Origin: Symsagittifera roscoffensis
Taxonomy: Eukaryota; Xenacoelomorpha; Acoela; Convolutidae
DNA length: 64,000 nucleotides
Reading direction: 5' to 3'
NCBI RefSeq assembly: GCF_963678635.1
Contig: NC_087065.1
Location: 29,388,252-29,452,251 of the forward strand
The translations under genes were made by a program, and so were the position numbers. The notes beneath the pieces were generated by a model that was not told the DNA's origin, searched no databases, and was given only the letters and a program-made list of their open reading frames with translations. Of the stretch, positions 56,101 through 64,000 are shown one piece after another; the first letter of the stretch is position 1; the number at the start of each line of letters is the position of its first letter.

Positions 56101-59100
56101 AAACCTCTTACTGCGATTAAACCAAAAACTCAGATTTGGAAGGGTAGTTTTTGCGAGAAGTCGAGTTTCAGAAAACGGTCAAAAAAAATCAAAAATGGAC
56201 TTTTCCCCGGGAAGGATAATTATTAGTGTAAGAAACTTAGGCATAGTCGAGTACACAATCGAGCTTGCTACCACCCATTCTTTGGATTGAACCCAAAATC
56301 TCACATTTGTGGGGGTAGTTCTCGAGAAGAAGTCCAAAAAATTCAGAAAATCTAAATTTTGACCTGACCGAGGACGATTAATTTCTGTGTAAAAAAAAAT
56401 GGGAAGGGCCGCTAATGCATGAGAGCTTCCCATCACGATTATATGCATTGAGCCCACAATCTCAGAATTGAGAGTGTAGTTTGGGAGAAAATTAAAAATG
56501 CTTCAAAACACGGTCAAAAATTCAAATATTCGACTATTCCGAGGAGCATAACTTCGTGTTAAAAAGCTTGAGCGTAGCCTCTTATGCAGGTGAACCGTGT
56601 ACAGCCGTTTCGATCCATTAACACCAAAATATCAGACTTAGAAGGGTCGTTTTTGAGAAAACTAAAAAAAAACAAGAACGGGTCAAACAATCCATTCGCT
56701 GACTTCTTCGAAACCTGTAGACAGTGGTGTAACGTAAAAACAGACCAGAAGATTATGCAGGCACACAGGGGAGTAGGCAGTCTTTCCATTCATTGTCCTT
56801 TTATTAAAAAGCGTCACAGTAATTTTGAGAAAACACTATAAAATTTTGCAAATGGAAAAAATTCCAAAGCGTCTCAAAAAAATTTAAAAACCCAATCCCA
56901 TACACTTCCATAATACTTGATTTTATCCCAAAGCCATTCTAGGCAAACAAGCCGAGCAAGACATTTGAATTTTAAATGAACAAAAATAAAAAAAATTTAG
57001 GAAGCGGAAACAAAAGCGACTATCTTTGAGCAGACACCAGTTGAGCCGAAAATGATTTTTTTTTTAATTTGAAAGTTTTCAGACCCACTGAACCGACAAA
57101 CATTTCCAATATACAGATGAAGAAGAGTCAATGAACGCAATTTAACAGAAAAAATACTGACTTGTTTTTTGAAAAAACCTTAATTTTCTAATTTCAAGGG
57201 AACATAGATGGCCTCTAAGTCCTTTGAATTTCAAAAACAATTTATGATTGACTGAATTTGAAAAAACTGGATTGCTAGAAAACTTTTCTTATTTCGCTTG
57301 TAAATCTGAAAATTAAATTCCACTATCGAAACAAGAACTCGGTCACGTTTTTCGTGATATTTACTTTTTTGCTGTTTGATAATGGAGATTGCCTTCCTTT
57401 CAACAGAGGAAATGATCTGAACTTTAAAACAAAATTAAAAGTCAAACCGCAAAAAAAGTAAATTTCAGCCTGAACAAATGTTTAAAAAATTCCAGAAAAA
57501 AAAGTAATTAGAGATATGGCCTTCAAGCCGACAAAACTTGAGCAGACAAAACTCTACAAAACAAGATCCAAATTTTAAACATACTCAAAACAAAACAAGA
57601 TCCCGCCGGGACTCGAACTCCAGACCTTAGGTTGCAAACGCCACTGCATTACTTCCAAGCCAAGTGGCAAGGAACCTAGAAAACGTAAAAATTTCATAAT
57701 AAATTTCACTGTCTAGTTCTCGATTACAAAACACTTGCTCTCGGAAGTTTAAAAATAAAGAAAACAAAAAAACGAAAAAAAAAAAATGATTATTTTTCTC
57801 TTTTTTTTTTGGTCTGAATTTCCAGTTTTTTTTATAACGGTGATAATAGCTGAAATTATTAGACAAAATAGGTAATCAAAGCTGGTAAAAATAGCTATAT
57901 TAATGCTAAAATTAGGAAAAACTAGTCAAACCTCAACTAATTGAGCCTCAAAACAAAATTTTCAGGACCAATTTTTTTCGATTTTTTTTTCAAATGTTTG
58001 AACCTGTATTCCGACTAATAGGTCTTTCACATGATGCTACACTTCACCCTCTAAGAGCTTTCTTTGTATATGTCAAAAGTGAGAAACAAAAACTATTCCT
58101 AGCGCATAGTTCCTTCCCTCTTCGTAACAATACCTTTATTATATATTTCACTTTTGATTATCGCGCTTCGGTGAAAGGAAAAACGAGAAAACACATAATT
58201 CCGTTAATAACACGGCTAGCCGGTTGCTGTACAAGTAGCACAGAATGTTGCGACCAAATTCTTAAAAAGTTTTTTTTTAATTGAAGTCGTTGTTTCTACA
58301 CGTTGTGATGAGAAAATAATACAAACAAGTAGAAAGGCAGTAAACTGAGCATAATCGCGATCATTTGTCCAAAAAATTGAATAACAAAAAAACATGAAAA
58401 AAACTCACATAATTTTAAAATATTTTTGAAACTTTTTTGTTACTCTTTTTTGTCTAGGTAGGTAGGTATTCAATTTAGTTTTCAATTTTTCTAAGCCTAA
58501 AATTATCAGGTAACAAACGTTACTCGATCATTCGACTCGCTCGCAAAAAGACTGGAACTAGAACGGTTTTCTCGACACTGGGAAAACTTTTTAAAAAAAT
58601 TGATGACGTTCGAATCACGGCTGATAGGACTTTAATACGATATATCACTTGACTCATTCAAATGATTATTTGCGGTACCTGATTTTACGTGAAAAAAAAA
58701 CTAAAATACACCCACATCCAAAGTTCTGCCCATTTTCAATGGTCGGAACAAAAATAATTTGAAATCAACTGCTAGTGAAATACAGTAGCCATAAAATCTC
58801 TACTGGTGTGAGGTATCACACTAAGTGAACCTTGGACTGTATTGGTTTAGATTGAAAACTGAGATGACTCATCTGTTTTTGTTAATTACCTCAAATCGAA
58901 AGGCATCCTTCTCTACTGCATACACCTTCCCGGTTCCAGCTAGGTAGCAGTCCAGAATACAAGAAGTTTTACTCCCTGGCGCAGCACATGCGTCTAACAC
59001 AGTAGCACCACTGGGAACATTCAACACATGGGCTGCCATGGCACTTGCTCTGTCTTGCGAGTAGAACAGTCCTCTTTTGTACATGCTACTTTTCTTAATT

Positions 59101-59780
59101 CTAACCTCGCCAGGGAAAATGAACATCTTGGGCAGTATTGGGTCAATTAGAAACTCATTGGCCTTCAAAGACTTCATGGCAGAGACTAACTGCTTGTGGC
59201 TGCATTGATTGAACAGATACTTGCGCGTGAGGCACAACTGATCTTCAACATATTTTATTTCATCAAACTCCGAACCTGTCCATTCAGTGACGTCATTGGC
59301 ATCCATGGCAACATTATCAGCTGTGTTTTCTACATTGTACTCAACAAAACGCATGTAATCAACCATTTCATCAATTCTCTTGTCATTTCCAATCTGACTC
59401 TGAGTCTGTTCTGTAGCAGTTCCTCTTCTGTTCTGGAATGCAAACTCTTGTAACTTTTCTTCCGTTTCGTACAAATCACAATGTTTCTGCAGTCTCTTTT
59501 TGGTGTGTCTGTTTGAAAAATCTTGCAAAATGACAGCATGTAACCAGAATTTCTCCGTCTGCTGTTTCATGTCACTCTTTTCCAGACTATGAGTATGACC
59601 CAGTTGTCTGGCTAGTTTGGTTGCATTGCTGTTGGTTATTGTGACCAATGCACTCAGTTGCTTTCGCTTTTTGAAGATACAGGTTTTATCCTGTAGCAAT
59701 CGTTCTGCAAGTGCAGCACCTCCGGGATCCCGAGAGTTATCATGCAGTATCTTGCTGGCCTCTAAGTACAGTCGACACAT
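53122..59780 (-). CDS. NSUN5: NSUN5-type 25S/28S rRNA cytosine-C5 methyltransferase, three coding exons
   Basis: SAM-dependent enzyme of the NOL1/NOP2/Sun family. NSUN5 orthologues methylate one cytosine of large-subunit rRNA in the nucleolus. Exons are 58890-59780, 53656-53854 and 53414-53122, joined as GAG|GTAATT to TTTTTTAG|ACT (phase 0) and A|GTTAGT to TTCTTCAG|AG (phase 1). They give 460 codons, near the family length. Visible motifs are DACAAPGSKTS (SAM motif I, from about residue 263), VDPSCTGTGM (Cys about 336) and VYSTCS (catalytic Cys about 387). FLIDPILPKMFIFP and QDRASAMAAHVL also match the family. The N-terminal half is divergent and the usual R-V-N-T segment is not visible. The start ATG at 59780 (MCRLYLEASKIL) fits NSUN5 length. 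An upstream ATG at 59806 would need splicing. The exons are GC-richer than the introns. Confidence 0.9.
54770..56587. repeat. Segmental duplication copy D2, inside NSUN5 intron 1
   Basis: Partner of 50656-52463, which lies just beyond the 3' end of the gene. Aligned sequence includes cacatctcgaaaactgaaag at 54785 versus the same word with one change at 50671, and gcccttcattttagattttg near the middle. By eye the copies are about 90 percent identical, so the duplication is younger than the spread of the individual satellite modules. Confidence 0.85.
57118..57490. repeat. Interspersed repeat of about 370 bp (partner at 63225-63620)
   Basis: Shared words are agtcaatgaacgcaa, aatactgac, cctttgaatttc, aaaactggat, gattgccttcctttcaac and aggaaatgatc. 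Diverged but collinear over its length. The first word also occurs in the foldback family (near 35927). Confidence 0.7.
57598..57665 (-). repeat. tRNA-like sequence with good B box
   Basis: The minus strand reads CTTGGCTTGGAAGTAATGCAG...GAGTTCGAGTCCCGGC. The B box is good and an Ala-like TGC can be placed in the anticodon position, but acceptor pairing is poor and there is no clear cloverleaf. Probably a head of the tRNA-related repeat family. Confidence 0.5.
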
Positions 59781-60505
59781 CACACACCTGAAGTTTTACC
59801 TGCCATTTTTTGTAAGAAATAAAAAGTTCAATTGGCCTTTTGAATAGAAAATTCGAAACCTTTACGAATCGTCGTGATGCTTCAAGGACCATTAATTTAA
59901 AACCTAAAAATGCTTCTTATGAGCCTTTTCATGTTCCGTTTCGAATAAACAACCACCCATTCCAACATGGAAAATTCAGACTTGCAGGTGGACAGGAAGC
60001 CACTCAACAAAATAAACATCACTCAAAAGACTTAGAGCTGAAAAATAAGAGTTTGTTCTTCTTATCCATCTATCATCAGACAAAGCAAAGCATCAGCATA
60101 GCCTTTCATCAAGTGACTAATATATTACCCTCCTCCGCTAACTAACCTTCCTAATTAAGCACCCGACTCAAAACTTAACATGCCCGATTAATTTATTTTG
60201 AAAAGCAGGAAGCAAAGGAAATTGCTGCATCGAGGAATTCATTGTCACCTTTAATTCTTTAATTATAAGCCATTTAACAGAAGAAAGAAAGACTTTCTAA
60301 GGGCTTAATTTAACTATCCTTCATAGTATCTTCTAACCGCTAATTGATTTCCTTCCGCACAATATCGATCTTTGTTTTAACTTCGCGCCCACTAAGGAAC
60401 ATAACCATATCGAGAAAGGCCAGTCATTAGCAAACATTCTCCAATTCAAATATTTTAGCCACCTGTTAACTCTATACTGGCACCGAAAGTAATAATTCGG
60501 TCAGA
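59781..60505. promoter_or_regulatory. Divergent intergenic region between NSUN5 and the peptide gene
   Basis: 725 bp between two opposed start codons, so it must hold both promoters or 5' UTRs. A pyrimidine-preceded AG at 60457-60458 (tattttag) could be a splice acceptor in the 5' UTR of the peptide gene. No convincing TATA box was placed. A plus-strand frame at 59840-60145 overlaps it but has no family character. Confidence 0.5.
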
Positions 60506-61027
60506 ATGAAAACACCGAGTATTGTTCCAATTTTGATTTGCGGCGTTCTTTACTTGGCATCTTCCGCCACTGCAGCCGAATTCAATTTCCCCATTTCGAA
60601 GGGGCAAGATGAAAAACTGTACAACATGTATTATCTGGAAAGCCAGGACGAAAGAGAGGCAGCTTTGCAGAAGCAAGAAGAGAATCACATGGAAACAACC
60701 GAAGACCCCGATGCACCAAATGGGAAACGAGTCCGGGTGCAGATGTTCAATCGGGGATTCGAGGACCCCACATACGACCAGGCGGTGGCAGCCGCTGAAA
60801 AGCGTCTGCGACTTCAAGCCATGGGCAAGAGAATCCGACTGCAGTCCATGAGCAAACGAGCTGGTGACATGTCGATGCCTAAAATGTACCTGGTGGAGCC
60901 ACAGAAACGATACAGATTGCAGTCTTTAAAACGGGAAGTTCTATACCCCGACGTGCAGTTGCAACCATTTGAGAAACGAATGCGACTCCAGTCACTCAAC
61001 AAGCGAATGAGACTGCAGTCTATCTAG
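60506..61027 (+). CDS. Neuropeptide precursor with repeated [hydrophobic]-R-L-Q-[S/A]-[hydrophobic] peptides
   Basis: The 173-aa prepropeptide has a signal peptide (hydrophobic core IVPILICGVLYLA, likely cleavage near residue 24). An acidic spacer follows to residue 73, then eight KR sites at 74, 99, 108, 117, 134, 142, 157 and 166. The released peptides would be VRVQMFN-led (76-98), LRLQAMG (101-107), IRLQSMS, YRLQSL, MRLQSLN and C-terminal MRLQSI, with spacers AGDMSMPKMYLVEPQ and EVLYPDVQLQPFE. Only LRLQAMG ends in Gly, so only it would be amidated. The architecture is that of a prohormone cleaved by PC-type convertases and secreted by neurons or endocrine cells. I do not recognise the peptide family. 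The coding region is one exon and the stop is TAG. Confidence 0.88.
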   Translation: MKTPSIVPILICGVLYLASSATAAEFNFPISKGQDEKLYNMYYLESQDEREAALQKQEENHMETTEDPDAPNGKRVRVQMFNRGFEDPTYDQAVAAAEKRLRLQAMGKRIRLQSMSKRAGDMSMPKMYLVEPQKRYRLQSLKREVLYPDVQLQPFEKRMRLQSLNKRMRLQSI

Positions 61028-61095
61028 TCATTCAAAAGTTCCAGAAAGATCGACTTCAAAGGCCGTATGCGCTCAAATACAGATTTGGTATCACA

Positions 61096-61101
61096 ATTAA
61101 A
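61096..61101 (+). terminator. Polyadenylation signal ATTAAA
   Basis: 69 bp after the stop of the peptide gene, followed by a T-rich stretch. This is a common variant of AATAAA. Confidence 0.6.
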
Positions 61102-61129
61102 GTTTTGCTGTAAAATTATTTTCCCAATT

Positions 61130-62469
61130 TTTCCCTAAGGTTTTGATCAAACAGTGAAAACTTTCGATCAAACAGTAGCCTTTCATCGATCAAACAGTAG
61201 CCTTGAGAAATGAAAAAATGGAAAAGCAAAACCGTGCACCAATTCACAGAAAATTAAATTAATCAGATAATTAAGAAATCAGAAGAACGAAAACCTTCAC
61301 AGCAGGGCAGATCCAATTTTTTGAAATTGGGTGGTGCGGTGGCAGGGAAAATCATCAAAAATTTTTATCTTTCTTTTAGGTAAAATAAATTGATTTTTTT
61401 TTCAGCTCGTACGAATTAATTGAGATGTCATTTTGAGCCAAAGTTTCTGAGACGCTGACAAATCTTCAAGAAAACTTATTGCTTTTTGCACTTTTTGGAA
61501 AGTTTTGACAAGCAAAAACTTTTTTTGGCGCAATTGCGATTTTCCATAATAAGCGTCGGAAAATTTTGGGGGTTAAATTATACCCTCAGGTGACCTCTCG
61601 AGTAGTCAGGGAGTAAGGTGCACGACTTTTTTCACATACTCTGCTTTTCTTCGGTACAAGGTTAATCTTGAAAACACCTAACCGTTACAAACATAGTCAA
61701 CTGCAGCGTATGTAGGACAGAATGTTCTAGCCAAGCAAAAAAAAACAGTTGAAACTGCATTTCGCACGCACGAGAATAGAAACTGCAATCTGTTGGACCA
61801 AGAAAACTTGACAAAAGATTAAAAATTAAAACCGGAAATTGGCGGTTGCTGCGCAAGTAAAACAGAGAGTTCCCACTACAGTTATTTGACAGAACTTAAA
61901 AATATATTCAGCTTTTTTCAAATTTAGGACTAAATTTAAAAAAGCGAATTGTTTTTTTTTCGAGCGCGGCGTAAAGACTTAAAAGAACGCTTAGAAATTC
62001 AACTTTGGCCTTTATTAGCGTTTTTTCCAAATTGCATTTTTTTTGTTGATCTGTGGGGAAAAAATAAACTGATTTAATTGAATGCCTTCATCTTGGGCCT
62101 ACATTTAAAATGACAGGCAAAAAAAACATTTTTTGCTTAGTTTTTTAGACTAAAGGAAGCTTCAAAACAAGTTTTCAAAGAAAAATTATTCATTTTCACA
62201 GCTTAATTAACAACTGTTTGGCACCAATATCTACTCGCTGATTTCGTCTAAAAGCAGAATTTGTAAACTTGTTTTTCTCAGGACATGGAAAAATTGGTCA
62301 AAAAAGTTGAAAAAGGAGAAGCTATGCTCCGCAAACACTAGCAAGAACATGACAAAAAGCAGCTCTATAAAGTGCAATAAGAAGAAGAAGAAATAAACCT
62401 GGTATTAGGAAGAATTCGGCTATGTCTGGGCGTCGAACTGCGATCCAATGCTACATCGTGATTATTGCA
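61130..62469. other. Intergenic, minor repeats only
   Basis: The word gatcaaacagt occurs three times within 61147-61202. The rest is AT-rich without recognised genes or long repeats. Confidence 0.5.
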
Positions 62470-62790
62470 AAAGCAGGCGCGGATCTAGGAATTTCTCGAG
62501 GGGGGGCGTATTTTCAAAAAATTTTTGAAAGTTTTGTCGACAATTCTGCGCCGCACTTATTGGAAAATTTTTAGGCACTTTCTGGAAAATTTTTACCAAA
62601 AAATCGCGTTTTATCGGCGCGCGCTCCCCCCTCAAAATTAGTATAGATTGGCGCCTTTAGAAAAATTGTAAGGTCAGTCAGCCAAAAATGGATATCTCAA
62701 AATAGTAAGAGGGGACCCTTTGGGTCCGCAGGGGGTCGAATTCCCGAGGGGGGGGGGGGGGGATTCGACCCCTTCCCCCTTAATCCGCTA
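62470..62790 (-). repeat. Diverged copy of the foldback-family repeat
   Basis: Reads ggcgcggatctagg, tttctcgaggggggg, ggcgcgcgctccccc, attagtatagattggcgcc and ggggattcgacccc. It is the inverse orientation relative to 32180-32845. It includes a run of about 16 G at 62748-62763. Confidence 0.75.
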
Positions 62791-63224
62791 CTGAGCAAAA
62801 GTGTCACCAAATAAATGAAAACTTTTAATGAACGCTTTTATTTGCGAGTTAGGATTTAAAAAAAGGTTTGTACTAATACACTAACGCTCGCTAGAGTGAA
62901 TATCGACCTAATTACGACTGAAATAGCTTTAATACTATTATATGATATATCACTCGATGTCGATCGCAACTGAATTTTTTGTGGTAACTAATGTTGTGCG
63001 GTAAAAGCTGAACACAGCCAAATAACCCCTCTCCTACTTTCAATGATCGTAACAGCAGTCTCGGGCTCAAATGCGCCAAAAGAATGTGCAAATAAGTCCC
63101 CGAAATGTGCTCCATGCCAAATGTTTTTACTATCAGACACCTGAAGAAAAAAATTTGCAGAGATTTGCCGCAAATCAACGTGTAAAAAATCAGACAGTTT
63201 GAAAAGCCGCCAGACTGTTGTAGC
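62791..63224. repeat. Interspersed repeat related to 58600-58760 and 33215-33350
   Basis: 62905-63055 shares gatatatcactcga and the ctttcaatgatcg region with those copies. No gene is recognised. Confidence 0.5.
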
Positions 63225-63620
63225 GGAGTCAATGAACGCAAGGAAACAGGAAAAAAAATACTGACCTTTATTTTGAAAAAAAAAAAATCTATTTTCGAAT
63301 TTAAAAAATAGACGGCCTTGAAGCTCTTTGAATTTCTTACCATTTCTGATTGACGCTTTTGATTAAATTAACCTAATTTGAGAAAACTGGATCAATAGGT
63401 AATGTTTTTATTGCGCTCGGAAATCTGAAAAATAAAATTCACTTTCGAAATTAGAAGTCGATAAAGTTTTTCTGACTTTAAAACTTTTGCTATTCGATGG
63501 CGGAATTTGCCTTCCTTTAAACAAAGGAAATGAACGTAGCTTCAGAAGAAAGCAAATATCATACAGCGGAAAATCAAACTTGAGCGTGAACAAAATTATT
63601 TGAGACTTTTCCAGAAAAAA
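63225..63620. repeat. Interspersed repeat, partner of 57118-57490
   Basis: Collinear shared words: agtcaatgaacgcaa, aaatactgac, ctttgaatttc, gagaaaactggat and tttgccttcctttaaac. Confidence 0.7.
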
Positions 63621-64000
63621 AAATCATCACGACCTATGTAAGAGTTTTCTCTGTTCATTGACTCTTTATAAAGAATGTTTGACTAGCATAATGAAGCAAC
63701 ATGAAATAATTAATGATGGCTTAAATCAGGGTGAGCAAATTCCCATATGACAAAAGGGGACCTCTCATATTATTACAAAAAAAAACAATTTGGAGCCGAA
63801 AAACACTATAGGTGTAGGAAAAACAATTGAGATCAAAAATAATTTTGCTTAGGCAAAACATTTGATCAATCACATTAGCAGACGTAGAGTCTGTCGACAC
63901 AGACTGTCCTCTGGGTGCAATCTGAAAAAGAACATTTCGAATCCTGAGTAAAAAATTGGAAAAGAGGACCCCTGAACGTGGGGGTAACAAATGGGGTAAA
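63621..64000. other. Unassigned window edge
   Basis: Nothing recognised in the last 380 bp. Confidence 0.4.

Larger units (their letters stand above)
53855..58889 (-). other. Intron 1 of NSUN5 (5.0 kb), repeat-filled
   Basis: Canonical ends on the minus strand (GTAATT...TTTTTTAG). It contains two gaggcgaagc...cttgcgat words (53881, 53931), the segmental duplication copy D2, a 370-bp interspersed repeat (57118-57490), a tRNA-like B box (57598-57665) and a diverged repeat at 58600-58760. A plus-strand frame at 57994-58284 has balanced composition, but no family was recognised and I do not call it. Confidence 0.8.

Noticed and set aside
57994-58284. 96-codon plus-strand frame in NSUN5 intron 1
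   Set aside because: Composition is protein-like, but there are no splice context, partner exons or recognised family.
59840-60145. 101-codon plus-strand frame between NSUN5 and the peptide gene
   Set aside because: It lies in the shared upstream region, has no signal peptide or domain, and shows no continuation.

Overview
This is a metazoan nuclear window, AT-rich and about three quarters repeats. The animal evidence is direct: an intron-split NSUN5-type rRNA methyltransferase gene with spliceosomal junctions, a secretory neuropeptide precursor with KR cleavage sites, a ubiquitin-protease Cys-box exon, tRNA-related interspersed repeats and several LTR retrotransposons. Nothing in the sequence fixes the phylum. 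A soft-bodied invertebrate with a repeat-rich, AT-rich genome fits best.

Layout. 1-3.0 kb is a tandem array of a 1.24-kb non-coding unit. 3.5-4.5 kb has a degenerate tRNA-Arg(UCG)-like sequence between two GAGCGGTTT-type minisatellites and a G-tract. 5.7-7.65 kb is a decayed Ty3/gypsy gag-pol fragment. 8,193-28,569 is the main object: a 20.4-kb LTR retrotransposon on the minus strand with 409-bp LTRs (TG...CA), a 4-bp GAAT target duplication and a primer-binding site. It carries gag, protease, RT/RNase H and integrase, then about 10 kb of extra sequence. That extra part holds a small membrane ORF, a long glycoprotein-like (env) region, and an unknown ORF that was tandemly duplicated: one copy is intact and the other is broken. 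The gag-pol-env frames are broken by stops and frameshifts, and the protease catalytic Asp is lost, so this copy is not autonomous.

30.9-41.8 kb holds scattered minus-strand candidate exons, one of them a USP1-like Cys box. Among them lie a 1.5-kb foldback repeat, a satellite with a 606-bp higher-order period and an AAAT-rich array. 43.2-43.9 kb is the 5' piece of another gypsy element between 78-bp direct repeats. 45-57 kb is mostly diverged satellite blocks, tRNA-related repeats and a 1.8-kb segmental duplication, one copy of which sits in intron 1 of NSUN5.

53,122-59,780 (minus) is NSUN5 in three coding exons. 726 bp away and divergently transcribed, 60,506-61,027 (plus) is a neuropeptide precursor encoding a family of short hydrophobic-R-L-Q-[S/A]-hydrophobic peptides that I do not recognise. 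61-64 kb is interspersed repeats.

The strongest candidates for something undescribed are the accessory gene set of the 20-kb element and the RLQ peptide precursor.
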